From: Marinomonas sp. CT5
GTDB lineage: Bacteria; Pseudomonadota; Gammaproteobacteria; Pseudomonadales; Marinomonadaceae
Reading direction: 5' to 3'
DNA length: 64,000 bases
NCBI RefSeq assembly: GCF_018336975.1
Contig: NZ_CP025572.1
Span: 215,496 to 279,495, forward strand
Part shown: piece by piece, positions 53,182-62,701 of the stretch
Layout of the letters: each line of letters begins with the position of its first letter
Numbering within the stretch: the first letter of the stretch is position 1
Made by a program: the position numbers and the translations under genes
The notes under the pieces: generated by a model
The model's database searches: none
The model's input: the letters and a program-made list of their open reading frames with translations, nothing else
What the model was told of the DNA's origin: nothing

Positions 53182-54084
53182 TCAGTCGAGCTCGTTGAAC
53201 AGGTTCGCAAAGTTAAAGTGATCTAGCAAGGCTTTTACCTTTTGAGCTGAGTATTTTAACTTGCCAGAATACGCATAAAGGACGAGATCTTCCGGTGTCT
53301 TTTCAAGCTCGATAGCAACCAGTGTGCCTTGGTGTATTTCTTTTTGACATGATGGTTCGGCTAAGATCGCCATACCCAATCCCGCTATAGCCGCTTCTTT
53401 TGCCATATTGGCGCTGTTGGCTCGATACTGAGATGTGACCTGTATTCTTGTCGAATGTCGGCCGTCTTTAAAGATCCATGGCGAACCTTGTAATGCACTG
53501 AGGGTCGTGATGCAAGGTAAGGAAGGTAAATTCTGAAATGACAAAAGACTCTGATGCTGCTCAACAAATTCAGGTGAGGCGACAATGACACTGGGCCAAC
53601 GAATCAGTTCTTTTGCCACCCAGTCGGAATCCATTAATTCTCCGCGACCAAACTGCATCACCAAATCGAAACCATCGAGTAAGCCTTGATGTGGTACTAG
53701 GCCTGTTTCACAGCTTAACTTGAGCTTAGGGTAAAGCGCGCAGAAACTGGCAATTTGCTGGGCGATAAAGGGTAAATCCGGCATTAATATACGTAAATGA
53801 CCAGAGACTTTGTCACTCTGCTCGCTAATGGCTTCAAGTTGATCATCAAGAGAACGAAGTAGCGGCAAGTTTTGCTCATAGAGTGTTTGTCCTGCCTCGG
53901 TGGGCGACATGCGCCGAGTCGTGCGCTCCAAAAGTCGCACGTTTAGTGTCTCTTCAAGCTGAGTAATATGGCGGCTGACGTTAGAAGAAGGTTGCCCTAA
54001 CTTCTCCGATGCTAGTTTAAAGCTGCGTTCTTCAAATACCGCCTGAAAGCTGAGTAACCAAGAAAGTTCTATTTTTTCAATCAT
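53182..54084 (-). CDS. LysR-family regulator divergent from an FAD monooxygenase
   Basis: The 300-residue protein has a LysR winged helix ('LSWLLSFQAVFEERSFKLASEKLGQPSSNVSRHITQLEE', about 6-45) and an effector domain resembling the CrgA-type group ('LRILMPDLPFIAQQI'). It diverges from the monooxygenase at 54188 with a 103-base gap, the usual arrangement for a regulator and target. Confidence 0.9.
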   Translation of the reverse strand: MIEKIELSWLLSFQAVFEERSFKLASEKLGQPSSNVSRHITQLEETLNVRLLERTTRRMSPTEAGQTLYEQNLPLLRSLDDQLEAISEQSDKVSGHLRILMPDLPFIAQQIASFCALYPKLKLSCETGLVPHQGLLDGFDLVMQFGRGELMDSDWVAKELIRWPSVIVASPEFVEQHQSLLSFQNLPSLPCITTLSALQGSPWIFKDGRHSTRIQVTSQYRANSANMAKEAAIAGLGMAILAEPSCQKEIHQGTLVAIELEKTPEDLVLYAYSGKLKYSAQKVKALLDHFNFANLFNELD

Positions 54085-54187
54085 GATTGCTTCTCTATTT
54101 GGGATAATTAATCCAATAAACCCATATTTATCATGTAAAAACCTTTATGGATACTGAAGACTCTTTTTTCATTCAGGAGAACACAGT

Positions 54188-55306
54188 ATGTCGAAACGGA
54201 TTGCCATCGTAGGTGCGGGAGTGGCTGGTTTAGCCTTGGCGATATTAGCGGCAAAGCAAGGTCATCAAGTCGATATCTTTGAACGTCGATCTCAAGCGGG
54301 TAGTGACCTAGGGGCGGGTGTGACGCTTTGGCCAAATGCCATTTTTGTTTTAACTCGAATGGGGTTACTGGATACGATTCAAAAGGCATCTGGAGAGCCT
54401 ACGAGTATGACTCGCTATGACCTTACAACTGGTGTGCAAGGTGAATTGTCAATTCGTGGCCTGAACCAATCTGCGGGTTTTAACACACTCACCATATTGC
54501 GACGTGATCTAATGGCAATATTGTTTGCCGGTGCTGATCAAGCGGGTGTGCAAATTCATTTTGGTGAAGCGATTAATCTAGACAAGTTGTCCGAATTGGA
54601 GAATCAATACGACTGGGTGATTGGTGCAGATGGAAGGATGAATTCTACGCTACGCAGGAAAATCAGTCCTGCCAGTCAGCCTGTTTATCAAGGATTTGTG
54701 AATGTGATTGGTATATCGCATTCAAGCCCGACAAGACCATTTAATCGCCAGTCTATTCAAGATTACTGGGGAGATGGGGAACGTTTTGGCATAGTGCCGA
54801 TTGATGCATCGACATGCTTTTGGGCAGCAGGTTGGGTGGAACCTGAGAATCAACAAAATACGATGTTTACACTTTCAGAGCTAGGTGAACGTTTCAGAGA
54901 GTGGCCGAGTGAGGTGATTAATGTATTGCAGCAGGCAGAACAAAGCAGTTTGCATACGGTTTATGTTCATGACCTTGATCCAATGGCATCTTGGTCTCAG
55001 GGGAAATGCATAGCGATCGGCGATGCGGCTCATGCGGCATTGCCTACATCTGGGCAGGGAGCCTGCCAAGCTTTAGAAGATGCTTGGTGGCTTGCCAAAC
55101 TTATGCAAGAGGAAGCCACCACAGATCGTTTGTTTGCTCGCTTTCAGCAGCAGCGTTTGGAGAAAACAGCGTCCATTCAAATGACGGGAAGACATATTGC
55201 CCAAGCCATTTTTCATACCCCTGCCAACCAACGTCCTGCTCAAGGCCACTTAACAGAAGCGTCACTTGATGCGCTGGCGGCATTCTGGATGTCAGGCTTG
55301 GTTTAA
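54188..55306 (+). CDS. FAD-dependent aromatic hydroxylase-like monooxygenase
   Basis: This 372-residue flavoprotein has GxGxxG at the start (IAIVGAGVAGLALAILAAKQ), the 'DWVIGADGRMNSTLRR' DG motif and 'CIAIGDAAHAALPTSGQGACQALEDAWWLAK' GD motif of the salicylate-hydroxylase/UbiH class. It hydroxylates an aromatic or similar substrate with NAD(P)H and O2. Regulation is probably by the divergent LysR gene. Substrate unknown. Confidence 0.9.
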   Translation: MSKRIAIVGAGVAGLALAILAAKQGHQVDIFERRSQAGSDLGAGVTLWPNAIFVLTRMGLLDTIQKASGEPTSMTRYDLTTGVQGELSIRGLNQSAGFNTLTILRRDLMAILFAGADQAGVQIHFGEAINLDKLSELENQYDWVIGADGRMNSTLRRKISPASQPVYQGFVNVIGISHSSPTRPFNRQSIQDYWGDGERFGIVPIDASTCFWAAGWVEPENQQNTMFTLSELGERFREWPSEVINVLQQAEQSSLHTVYVHDLDPMASWSQGKCIAIGDAAHAALPTSGQGACQALEDAWWLAKLMQEEATTDRLFARFQQQRLEKTASIQMTGRHIAQAIFHTPANQRPAQGHLTEASLDALAAFWMSGLV

Positions 55307-55307
55307 T

Positions 55308-55700
55308 TTAGAACCAGTAACCAAGAGCAAGATGAGTCAGGATCAACAAAGCGGCGCTGAGCATCACCAAGAAGGTCATCACCATGCCGCTTTGTCGATA
55401 AATGAGCGGCTCTTTTGGCTGACTTACACCGTAGGCGTGGGACAAGCGACCAAGATACAGCAACACGCCCATTATGTGGACTAATAAAGTGGAACCACCT
55501 GTAGTTTCGTACATCCAAATCAGCAATAAAGCATAGGGAACGTTTTCCGCGAAGTTACCATGTACGCGAATCGCTCTGGTCAACAGGGATTGCTCGCCAT
55601 CACCAATACCCACTTTGTATTTTAAGCGCAACTTGATGACGCGAAAACTCAAGAAAATGTAGAGAAAAACCAGTAATGCCGCGTAAATAGGAGTGATCAT
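55308..55700 (-). CDS. MAPEG-family membrane protein
   Basis: The 130-residue protein has four membrane spans and MAPEG traits: 'RVIKLRLKYKVGIGDG', 'LTRAIRVHGNFAENVPYALLLI' and 'YLGRLSHAYG'. The conserved Arg/Asn/Glu in 'RVHGNFAEN' bind glutathione in eukaryotic members. Bacterial members may act on glutathione conjugates. It is convergent with the monooxygenase (1-base gap). Confidence 0.9.
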   Translation of the reverse strand: MITPIYAALLVFLYIFLSFRVIKLRLKYKVGIGDGEQSLLTRAIRVHGNFAENVPYALLLIWMYETTGGSTLLVHIMGVLLYLGRLSHAYGVSQPKEPLIYRQSGMVMTFLVMLSAALLILTHLALGYWF

Positions 55701-55915
55701 TGAGAATCCTTATCTTAACTGAAGGTCTGTTATTGTTATGCACTCAGTGTTGAGAAAATTCCTAATTTTGTCCATGACTTTTTTAGTAAGAGCACTTTAT
55801 TGATTCAGTTTAGCGAGAAAATATGATTATTTTTATGATTGAATGAAAAACCATATTTAAAATGAGGTTATAATGCTCGCAAAATTTCTATTCATGTGAC
55901 AAAGGTAGTGAAAAT

Positions 55916-56257
55916 ATGAGTCTTCCAAATTGCCCAAAATGCGATTCTAGTTACGTCTACGAAGACCAAGCTATGCTGGTTTGCCCAGAGTGTGCCCACG
56001 AGTGGAACCCAAATGAAGTGGTTGTGGATGAAGATGCACTGATCATCAAAGATGCTGGCGGCAACCTTCTACAAGAAGGTGACAAAGTGACTCTAGCTAA
56101 GGATCTAAAAGTAAAAGGTTCTTCCCAAGTGTTAAAGATCGGCACAAAAGCTACGATTAAGCGCCTTGTTGATGGCGATCATGACATTGATTGCAAATTG
56201 GATGGCGGCGGCGACATGATGCTGAAATCTCAGTTTGTGAAAAAGTCTTCCGTTTAA
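55916..56257 (+). CDS. yjdM: YjdM/PhnA-type zinc-ribbon protein
   Basis: The 113-residue protein has an N-terminal zinc ribbon ('[25 protein letters not shown]', cysteines at about 5, 8, 22 and 25) and a C-terminal PhnA domain ('[21 protein letters not shown]', '[17 protein letters not shown]'). The family was once linked to phosphonate use, but no phn operon is here and its role is uncertain. AAAGG-type sequence precedes the ATG and a terminator follows. Confidence 0.93.
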   Translation: MSLPNCPKCDSSYVYEDQAMLVCPECAHEWNPNEVVVDEDALIIKDAGGNLLQEGDKVTLAKDLKVKGSSQVLKIGTKATIKRLVDGDHDIDCKLDGGGDMMLKSQFVKKSSV

Positions 56258-56275
56258 GCCTTGCTGAATAAATAC

Positions 56276-56314
56276 AGGCAGATAACACATTCCATGGTGT
56301 TATCTGCCTTTTTC
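56276..56314 (+). terminator. Rho-independent terminator after yjdM
   Basis: AGGCAGATAACAC (56276-56288) and GTGTTATCTGCCT (56297-56309) form a perfect 13-base stem followed by TTTTC. Confidence 0.92.
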
Positions 56315-56325
56315 TTTTCTCCTGA

Positions 56326-57246
56326 TTAAATCCTTTTCACTCTAGTCGTTTTGCTACAACGATAAGCTCTTAACTTGGCAAAAGAGATATTGCCAATGAG
56401 CGTGCCAGTTAGAATCAATACTAGGGCAATACTTAAACCAAGTGTCCAATGTTCTCCAAATAGAGGAACGGCCAGTACACAGGCAAAGACTGGGACCAAG
56501 GCCATCAAACCGCCCATTTTTGTCGCCCCTAAAATATGCACAGCACGACTGTAAAAAACCATTTGAACAACAGTGGCCATGATGCCCTGATAAAATGCCT
56601 GCAGTCCGAGCATTTGCCATGATGCATTGCCTAAGTTATGAGGTAAGAAGAACACATAAACTGGCGCGAAGAGTACAGTAGTAACCGCGATAATACCCAG
56701 TGTCGCCTGCCAAGGTGCAAACTGCCAACGACGTAGTAAAACCGTAAACATCCCCCAAAATACACAGGCAATGATAAAGCTGATATCGCCGAACCAGTAT
56801 GAACCGCCAGACAGCAAAGCTTCGGCGAATAAGGTCAAAATGCCGAGACTACTTACGACAATGCCAGTCCAAGAGGCCAACGTGTGACGCTCTCCTGCTA
56901 AAAAATACGCAAAAATGGCGATCATAATCGGCATTAATCCGGGCAAGAGTAATGCGGCATGAGTTGCTGGAGCGTATTGAAAACCATTATAAACGGACAG
57001 CGCATACGCCAGACCGCCGATGCAGCCTAAGGCAAACATACGCCATTGCAAAATCGTTTTTCGATGTAGCCAAATGAAGGGGAAAAACAGCACAAAGGCG
57101 GTGCCAAATCGCACTATCATCAAATCGGGTAAGGCTAAAGAACCTAGAATCCCAGCTTTAGACACCAAAATAAAGCCAGTCCAAATTACCACTGCGGCGA
57201 AAGCATAGAGCAAGCCTGAGGACGCTTTTGTGTTCGATTGACTCAT
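56326..57246 (-). CDS. DMT-superfamily (EamA) transporter
   Basis: I chose the ATG at 57246 (306 residues, MSQSNTKASS), which has a GAGG upstream; the longer frame adds an unlikely charged N terminus. Ten hydrophobic segments form two EamA repeats ('GLLYAFAAVVIWTGFILVSKAGI', 'PDLMIVRFGTAFVLFFPFIW', 'AVHILGATKMGGLMALVPVFACVLAVPLFGE'). It probably exports a metabolite. It is divergent from the LysR gene at 57355, which likely regulates it. Confidence 0.87.
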   Translation of the reverse strand: MSQSNTKASSGLLYAFAAVVIWTGFILVSKAGILGSLALPDLMIVRFGTAFVLFFPFIWLHRKTILQWRMFALGCIGGLAYALSVYNGFQYAPATHAALLLPGLMPIMIAIFAYFLAGERHTLASWTGIVVSSLGILTLFAEALLSGGSYWFGDISFIIACVFWGMFTVLLRRWQFAPWQATLGIIAVTTVLFAPVYVFFLPHNLGNASWQMLGLQAFYQGIMATVVQMVFYSRAVHILGATKMGGLMALVPVFACVLAVPLFGEHWTLGLSIALVLILTGTLIGNISFAKLRAYRCSKTTRVKRI

Positions 57247-57354
57247 TTTAGATCCTCTTTTCTTTATGTTTTTTACAGTATAGGATGAGATGTTTTTCAT
57301 TAATAATGAATAATAAAGAACAAAACCTTCATTAAATATGAAAGAGTTGGCGGC

Positions 57355-58215
57355 ATGGATATTTCAGATCTGATTGTTTTTAAGGCTGTGGTAGAACACA
57401 AAGGCGTTACCCGAGCGGCCGAGGCGTTGCATCGAGTGCCCTCGAATGTCACTGCACGACTGAAAAAGCTTGAGAGCGAGCTAAATGTCGATCTTTTCTT
57501 GCGCGAAAATAATCGCTTGTCTGTCACCTCGGCGGGGCTGCGGTTATTGGAATACACAGACAAAATTCTGCAATTACAAAAAAGTGCCATAGCTGAACTA
57601 ACGCAAGCAGAACCATCGGGATTACTACGATTGGGTTCTATGGAAAGTAGTGCTGCTTCGCGATTACCGAATGTACTTTCCCGTTATCACGATACGTACC
57701 CTGCGGTCCAGATTGAACTGATGACCTCGGCTTCCATGCCGTTAATCGAGCGAGTACTGGAAGGGGAGTTGGATTTAGTTATGTCCGCTGATCCACCAGA
57801 TGATCCAAGACTGTCTTGCGTGCACTGCTATGACGAAGAATTGGTGCTTATTATGCCCGCAGCTTGGGGTGAACAAACCGAGTTACCGGATTCGCTTACC
57901 ATGGTTGGTTACAACAAAGGTTGTTCTTATCGGGGGCGATTAGAAGCTTGGCTCAAACGGCAAGAACGCACTTGCGAGCGCATTATAGAAATTCCCAGTT
58001 ACTACACCATGATCAGTTGTGTGATTGCAGGAATGGGCATTGGCATGGTGCCGCGTTCACTCTTGTCCTTACATAAAGCCGAAGGTCTGGCTTTTCGAAC
58101 GGTTGATCAGGACATCGCCCATGCGCCAACGTACTTGGTGTCCCGCAAAGACAATCCTTCAAGCGCGATCAGTGCGTTTGTCGAATGTACTTTAGGCTTA
58201 TCGGAAAGTGTGTGA
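57355..58215 (+). CDS. LysR-family regulator divergent from an EamA transporter
   Basis: The 286-residue protein opens with the LysR helix-turn-helix ('DLIVFKAVVEHKGVTRAAEALHRVPSNVTARLKKLES') and has an effector domain beginning 'GLLRLGSMESSAASRLPNVL'. The target is probably the divergent EamA gene, an arrangement like that of PtrR/YhjC-type regulators with exporters. The inducer is unknown. A GNAT gene is convergent at its 3' end. Confidence 0.88.
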   Translation: MDISDLIVFKAVVEHKGVTRAAEALHRVPSNVTARLKKLESELNVDLFLRENNRLSVTSAGLRLLEYTDKILQLQKSAIAELTQAEPSGLLRLGSMESSAASRLPNVLSRYHDTYPAVQIELMTSASMPLIERVLEGELDLVMSADPPDDPRLSCVHCYDEELVLIMPAAWGEQTELPDSLTMVGYNKGCSYRGRLEAWLKRQERTCERIIEIPSYYTMISCVIAGMGIGMVPRSLLSLHKAEGLAFRTVDQDIAHAPTYLVSRKDNPSSAISAFVECTLGLSESV

Positions 58216-58221
58216 GAAATC

Positions 58222-58710
58222 CTAAAAGACTTTCACCATAATGGCTTTTTCGATCCCCTTATCATTTAGTTTGTGTACGACTTCAAATTCGTGTTTTACA
58301 TACAGGCCAATGTTGTGTGTTTCGCACTGAAGGTACAGAGAAGAAATCCCGAGCTGGTGGGCGTGTTTTAACGTCTGGGCGAGAATAATATTTGAATAAC
58401 CTCTGCCGCGCTTATCAGCGGGTACAAAAACGCCGCCTAACCAATACTGGTAGTTGGGAAAATCAGCGTGTTCATGGAATTTCAGCTCCGCGACAGCCAA
58501 TAATTCATTACCATCATGCAACACAAAAGAGATGGGGAGCGATGACCTACTTTCCGCCATCTTGGCGACTTTTATTTCAATGTCTTCTAGTGATATTCCC
58601 TGCGTTAAATGCGCCCATTCCTCGAAATACCACTGAGCAATCGTCGGAATAAAGTGTTTCTCGTCAGCAAGGAAAGAGAGTTTCATGTGGTTAATAATCT
58701 GCTTATCCAT
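58222..58710 (-). CDS. GNAT-family N-acetyltransferase
   Basis: I take the ATG at 58710 (162 residues; MDKQIINHMKLSF) over the longer frame; the Shine-Dalgarno signal is weak, so the start could also be eight codons later. The acetyl-CoA motif is 'LGGVFVPADKRGRGYSNIIL', with the R-G-R-G loop, followed by 'LYLQCETHNIGLYVKHEF'. The substrate is unknown. It is convergent with the LysR gene. Confidence 0.82.
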   Translation of the reverse strand: MDKQIINHMKLSFLADEKHFIPTIAQWYFEEWAHLTQGISLEDIEIKVAKMAESRSSLPISFVLHDGNELLAVAELKFHEHADFPNYQYWLGGVFVPADKRGRGYSNIILAQTLKHAHQLGISSLYLQCETHNIGLYVKHEFEVVHKLNDKGIEKAIMVKVF

Positions 58711-58906
58711 TTCTATTCTTACTCGCTTCCTACATACATTTAATCTAACCGTTTTTCCGTGCATCTTGCTATTCTTTTCTGGATATAAGTGCTTTTTTTA
58801 GGAGGGCGAAATAGAGAAAAAGTGAAAAATAGCTTTGAGTTATAATTAAATGTGTGTTTAATAAAAACGTCATATTATGTCGTTACACACAAATGGAGAG
58901 TTTTTT

Positions 58907-59659
58907 ATGGGAAAAATCACCGCATCTATTCTTGTCGCCTTACCACTATTGAGCAGTGTCACCTTTGCTGCTGAAGATACTCATTGTGCACCAAAAGAAT
59001 ACACTATGGCGCTACGTTATCAGCAGCAATCTGCCGAAGTGATGGCGCTTCAACTACAGGCCTATCAGTTTGCAACACAGCGTTTTATTCAGCTTTTAGC
59101 GAATCATCATTCTGATAAGAAACCTGCGGTGGTATTGGATCTTGATGAAACTGTGATCGATAACACGCCTTTATTGGTTAGAGATGTAAATAACTGTCAC
59201 GATTACACTTCTTGGGATACTTGGAGTGATTGGGAGCAAAAAGGCGAGCCAACCTTGATTCCGGGAGCAAAAGATTTTATCGACTTTGTTACCCAGCAAG
59301 GTGTGAAAATATACTATATTTCGGACCGTTTTCAGGAGAACAAAGCCGACACGATTAAGACTTTGAAGAAGCTGAATGTTGCTCAAGTAAGTAGTGATAA
59401 TGTGTTGCTGTATACCGAGTCGAAAGAAGCACGTCGTGATATCGTTCGAAAAGAGCACGATATTCTAATGTTGATTGGCGATAGCCTGCATGATTTTGCA
59501 GCAGAATTTAAAAACAAGAAATCAACAGAGTATCAGCGTGGATTGGTTGCCAAAGAAGCAGCCCATTTTGGTAACGACTGGATCGTGATGCCCAATGCCT
59601 CGTACGGTTCTTGGTCAAAGTCTGAGCTAAAAACGTGGAATGAAAACGCCGCAAAATAA
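58907..59659 (+). CDS. Class C acid phosphatase / e(P4)-type HAD phosphatase
   Basis: The protein has 250 residues from the ATG at 58907; GGAG upstream supports it over 58877. A signal peptide (ASILVALPLLSSVTFA) leads to a HAD domain with nucleophile 'VVLDLDETVIDN', 'IPGAKDFIDFV', 'KIYYISDR' and 'LMLIGDSLHDF'. Relatives are lipoprotein e(P4), a 5'-nucleotidase/NAD phosphatase, but here there is no lipobox Cys at the cleavage site, so it is probably a soluble periplasmic enzyme. Confidence 0.9.
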   Translation: MGKITASILVALPLLSSVTFAAEDTHCAPKEYTMALRYQQQSAEVMALQLQAYQFATQRFIQLLANHHSDKKPAVVLDLDETVIDNTPLLVRDVNNCHDYTSWDTWSDWEQKGEPTLIPGAKDFIDFVTQQGVKIYYISDRFQENKADTIKTLKKLNVAQVSSDNVLLYTESKEARRDIVRKEHDILMLIGDSLHDFAAEFKNKKSTEYQRGLVAKEAAHFGNDWIVMPNASYGSWSKSELKTWNENAAK

Positions 59660-59678
59660 CGTGGAATAGAGCATAAAA

Positions 59679-59708
59679 AGCCAATACGAATTGCGGTTTG
59701 TATTGGCT
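59679..59708 (+). terminator. Hairpin between the phosphatase and YoeB genes
   Basis: AGCCAATAC (59679-59687) and GTATTGGCT (59700-59708) form a 9-base stem; the T tail (TGTTTAT) is weak. Confidence 0.6.
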
Positions 59709-59726
59709 GTTTATCGTGTTCGTCTT

Positions 59727-59981
59727 TTAGTAATGATAACGACACTGAACGATAAACAATTGGTTGCCATCGACTTTATAGACAAGTCTGTGTTCTCGAT
59801 CTATACGGCGTGACCAATAGCCAGACCAGTTATGTTTTAGTGGTTCTGGGTCACCAAGTCCTTCAAAAGGTTGTCTAGAGACGTCTTTGATTAATGTATT
59901 TATGCGTTTTAACGTCTTCTTATCTTTCTGTTGCCAGTAGAGATAATCTTCCCATGCATTTTCAGCCCAAGATAAAATCAT
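59727..59981 (-). CDS. yoeB: YoeB-type toxin (mRNA interferase)
   Basis: The 84-residue protein matches YoeB in length and active site: Glu46 in 'GDPEPLKH', Arg65 in 'REHRLVYKV' and the C-terminal His83-Tyr84. YoeB binds the ribosome and cleaves mRNA in the A site. It overlaps the antitoxin gene by 4 bases, with antitoxin first, the standard order. Confidence 0.97.
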   Translation of the reverse strand: MILSWAENAWEDYLYWQQKDKKTLKRINTLIKDVSRQPFEGLGDPEPLKHNWSGYWSRRIDREHRLVYKVDGNQLFIVQCRYHY

Positions 59982-60232
59982 TCCTCAATCAGTTCCCTTA
60001 TCTGTGTTTTGCCTGCTTCCACTTCGGCAATGGCTTCGTTTAAACGAGAAGCGTTTTTTGGACTTGCCATTAAATAGGCTGTTTCTTCATAAGCCTGGAA
60101 ATCTTCCAAACTAATAAGTACGGCAGGCTTGCCTCCCTGACGAGTAATGAGAACGGGCTTATGATCGTCATTCACTTTATCAAGAGTGCTGGCAAGATTG
60201 GTTCTAAATGCTGAATAACTTAACGTATCCAT
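59978..60232 (-). CDS. yefM: YefM-type antitoxin (Phd/YefM family)
   Basis: The protein has 84 residues from the ATG at 60232, which has AAGGAG; the longer frame from 60289 is unlikely. The N-terminal Phd domain ('LSYSAFRTNLASTLDKVNDDHKPVLITRQGGKPAVLISLEDF') binds DNA, and the acidic tail neutralises YoeB. It should repress its own operon at the GTAC-rich region upstream. Confidence 0.96.
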   Translation of the reverse strand: MDTLSYSAFRTNLASTLDKVNDDHKPVLITRQGGKPAVLISLEDFQAYEETAYLMASPKNASRLNEAIAEVEAGKTQIRELIEE

Positions 60233-60249
60233 AATATACTCCTTAAAGT

Positions 60250-60287
60250 AAGTACCTAAAATTGTACTTGTACTTATTTTTGTACGC
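60250..60287. promoter_or_regulatory. Candidate YefM operator
   Basis: Four GTAC cores occur at 60252, 60264, 60270 and 60282. Spacing 12-6-12 gives two pairs with the 12-base centre spacing known for YefM-YoeB operators, where cores are TGTACA. It lies just upstream of the antitoxin start. Confidence 0.6.
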
Positions 60288-60325
60288 AATGCTTTGTTTC
60301 TAACTTAATTGCAGGAACACAAAAA

Positions 60326-60358
60326 AAACCGCCATCTCGCTAAGCCAGATGGCGGTTT
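60326..60358 (-). terminator. Rho-independent terminator after ahpF
   Basis: AAACCGCCATCT (60326-60337) and AGATGGCGGTTT (60347-60358) form a 12-base stem; on the minus strand it is followed by eight T. Confidence 0.92.
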
Positions 60359-60393
60359 GTGTGATCGGTTCGGGTGTTGTTGAAGACTGATTC

Positions 60394-61941
60394 TTAGTTA
60401 CGAATCAAGTAATCAAAAGCACCTAGTGCGGCGTTTGCACCAGAACCCATGGAGATGACAATTTGCTTGTAAGGCGCGGTGGTCACATCACCAGCGGCAA
60501 ATACACCTGGGATAGAGGTTTCGCCATGAGCATTAACGATGATTTCACCACGGTTGCTCAGCTCCAATGTTTCCTTCAAGAACTCACTGTTTGGCACCAA
60601 GCCAATCTGTACGAAGATGCCGGCCACGTCGACAAGGTGAGACTCGTCGGTTAATCGATCTGTGTATTTTAGGCCGATTACTCGTTGTCCATCTCCCATG
60701 ACTTCTGTGGTCATCGCGTTTTTGATGATGGTGACATTTGGCAAGGATTGCGCTTTTTTAACCAAAACATCGTCGGCACGTAAGGTGTCACTAAATTCCA
60801 GTACGGTCACGTGCTCTGTGATGCCAGCAAGGTCGATTGCGGCTTCAATGCCTGAGTTACCACCACCGATAACGGCTGTCTTTTTGCCTTTGAACAATGG
60901 ACCATCACAGTGTGGGCAGTAAGCAACACCCTTGTTACGGTATTCTTGTTCACCTGGCACATTCATTTCTCTCCAGCGTGCTCCCGTTGCTAAGACCACA
61001 GATTTACTTTGTAGAATGGCACCGTTTTCCAATTCCACTTCGATGAATTCTTTCTTTTCGAGGCGAACGGCTTTTTGCAATTTCATTAGATCCACATCGT
61101 AATCTAGTACGTGTTGCTCAAGACCTGCGACCAATTTTGGACCGTCTGTGGCTTTGACGGAAATAAAGTTTTCAATGGCCATGGTATCACTGACTTGACC
61201 ACCAAAACGTTCTGCCACGACACCTGTGCGGATGCCTTTACGAGCGGCGTAAATAGCGGCGGCTGCGCCAGCTGGACCACCACCAACAACCAACATGTCG
61301 TAGGGCGCTTTTTCAGCCAATGCGGCGGCTTGTTTGTCAGCGGCGCCAGTGTCTACTTTGTTAACGATTTCCGCCAATGTCATGCGACCTTGGCCGAATA
61401 ATTCGCCATTTAGGTACACAGAAGGCACGGCCATGATGTTGCGCTCGTTCACTTCGTCTTGGAACATGGAACCGTCGATCATGGTCGCGGTGATGTTAGG
61501 GTTTAGTACCGCCATTAGGTTGACGGCTTGCACAACGTCTGGACAGTTGTGGCATGAGAGGGAAATGTACACCTCGAAATTTAATTTAGAGTCCAGAGAC
61601 TTAATTTGCTCTAGAGTTTCTTGCGCGGCTTTTGATGGGTGGCCGCCAGCTTGTAAAAGTGCGAGGACGAGAGAAGTAAACTCGTGACCCATTGGGATGC
61701 CAGCAAAGCTCACTCGTGGTGTCTCTCCCTTTGGCGCAATAGCCATCAAAGGTGCACGACCAGTCGAATGTTCATTGACTGTTAATGTAATTTTGTCGCT
61801 TTTTAGCTCGGTGATTTCACGAGCCAATTCAAGTAATTCGTTTGATTTTGCAGAGCCGTTTGTAGACACAGTAATTTCAATCGGATTAACGATATTCTGC
61901 AGGTATGTGTCCAACTGCTGTTTTAAATTTGCTTCTAACAT
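60394..61941 (-). CDS. ahpF: Alkyl hydroperoxide reductase subunit F
   Basis: The 515-residue flavoprotein has an N-terminal double-thioredoxin-fold domain with CHNCP (about 128-132), then an FAD/NADH reductase part with '[19 protein letters not shown]' and active disulfide '[12 protein letters not shown]'. It passes electrons from NADH to AhpC. It lies 92 bases after ahpC, with a hairpin between them that may set their ratio. Confidence 0.97.
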   Translation of the reverse strand: MLEANLKQQLDTYLQNIVNPIEITVSTNGSAKSNELLELAREITELKSDKITLTVNEHSTGRAPLMAIAPKGETPRVSFAGIPMGHEFTSLVLALLQAGGHPSKAAQETLEQIKSLDSKLNFEVYISLSCHNCPDVVQAVNLMAVLNPNITATMIDGSMFQDEVNERNIMAVPSVYLNGELFGQGRMTLAEIVNKVDTGAADKQAAALAEKAPYDMLVVGGGPAGAAAAIYAARKGIRTGVVAERFGGQVSDTMAIENFISVKATDGPKLVAGLEQHVLDYDVDLMKLQKAVRLEKKEFIEVELENGAILQSKSVVLATGARWREMNVPGEQEYRNKGVAYCPHCDGPLFKGKKTAVIGGGNSGIEAAIDLAGITEHVTVLEFSDTLRADDVLVKKAQSLPNVTIIKNAMTTEVMGDGQRVIGLKYTDRLTDESHLVDVAGIFVQIGLVPNSEFLKETLELSNRGEIIVNAHGETSIPGVFAAGDVTTAPYKQIVISMGSGANAALGAFDYLIRN

Positions 61942-61989
61942 GATGATGAAACCTGTATATGATTGAGTGATTGACTGTGCTGAGAATAA

Positions 61990-62013
61990 AAAGGGGTCAG
62001 GTGTGACCCCTTT
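61990..62013 (-). terminator. Terminator/attenuator between ahpC and ahpF
   Basis: AAAGGGGTCA (61990-61999) and TGACCCCTTT (62004-62013) form a perfect 10-base stem; on the minus strand T residues follow. Partial read-through would give more AhpC than AhpF. Confidence 0.85.
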
Positions 62014-62033
62014 ATCGTTCTTTGTTCGACAGT

Positions 62034-62591
62034 TTAGATTTTGCCAACTAGGTCTAGAGAAGGAGTCAGTGTTTCTTCACCTTCTTTCCATTTCGCTGGG
62101 CAAACTTCCCCTGGGTGAGCAGCAACGTATTGTGCGGCTTTGACTTTGCGAAGTAGGTCTTGAGCATCACGACCAATACCTTCTGCAGTGATTTCCATTG
62201 CTTGGATTGTGCCTTCTGGATCGATCAAGAAAGTTGCGCGGTCTGCAAGACCTTGGCCTTCACGCATTACACCGAAGTTGTTAGTGATGTTGCCTGTTTG
62301 ATCGCCAACCATGTAGTACTGGATTTTGCCGATGGTGTCAGAGCTTGCGTGCCATGCTTTGTGTGTGAAGTGTGTGTCTGTAGAGACAGAGAATACTTCT
62401 ACACCGCGAGATTGAAGTTCAGCGTAGTTGTCTGCCACATCGCCTAGTTCAGTTGGGCATACGAAAGTGAAGTCAGCTGGGTAGAAGAAGAATACGGCCC
62501 ATTTGCCTAGCACGTCTTTTTCAGAAATTTCTACGAATTCGCCGTTTTTAAAAGCCGTTGCATTGAATGGTTTGATTTGCGTGTTGATCAT
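62034..62591 (-). CDS. ahpC: Alkyl hydroperoxide reductase subunit C (peroxiredoxin)
   Basis: The 185-residue typical 2-Cys peroxiredoxin has peroxidatic Cys45 in '[10 protein letters not shown]' and resolving Cys164 in 'GEVCPAKW'. It reduces H2O2 and organic peroxides, recycled by AhpF. AGGAG lies before the ATG. Upstream there are two near-identical direct repeats that might bind a regulator such as OxyR. Confidence 0.97.
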   Translation of the reverse strand: MINTQIKPFNATAFKNGEFVEISEKDVLGKWAVFFFYPADFTFVCPTELGDVADNYAELQSRGVEVFSVSTDTHFTHKAWHASSDTIGKIQYYMVGDQTGNITNNFGVMREGQGLADRATFLIDPEGTIQAMEITAEGIGRDAQDLLRKVKAAQYVAAHPGEVCPAKWKEGEETLTPSLDLVGKI

Positions 62592-62664
62592 TGTGTTTCT
62601 CCTAATATGTGTTTGAGTGCGTTACCAACAGGACTCATATTAGGGAAAACGGGTTTATTAATAA

Positions 62665-62701
62665 AATTGTTAATAACTAAAGTTTTAATTGTTAAAAACT
62701 A
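62665..62701 (-). promoter_or_regulatory. Direct repeat upstream of ahpC (candidate regulator site)
   Basis: On the minus strand TAGTTTTTAACAATT (62701-62687) and TAGTTATTAACAATT (62679-62665) are 22 bases apart, two helical turns. The first overlaps the 3' end of the HD-GYP gene. The spacing would suit a tetrameric LysR-type protein such as OxyR, but the sequence is not a strong match to its consensus. Confidence 0.35.
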
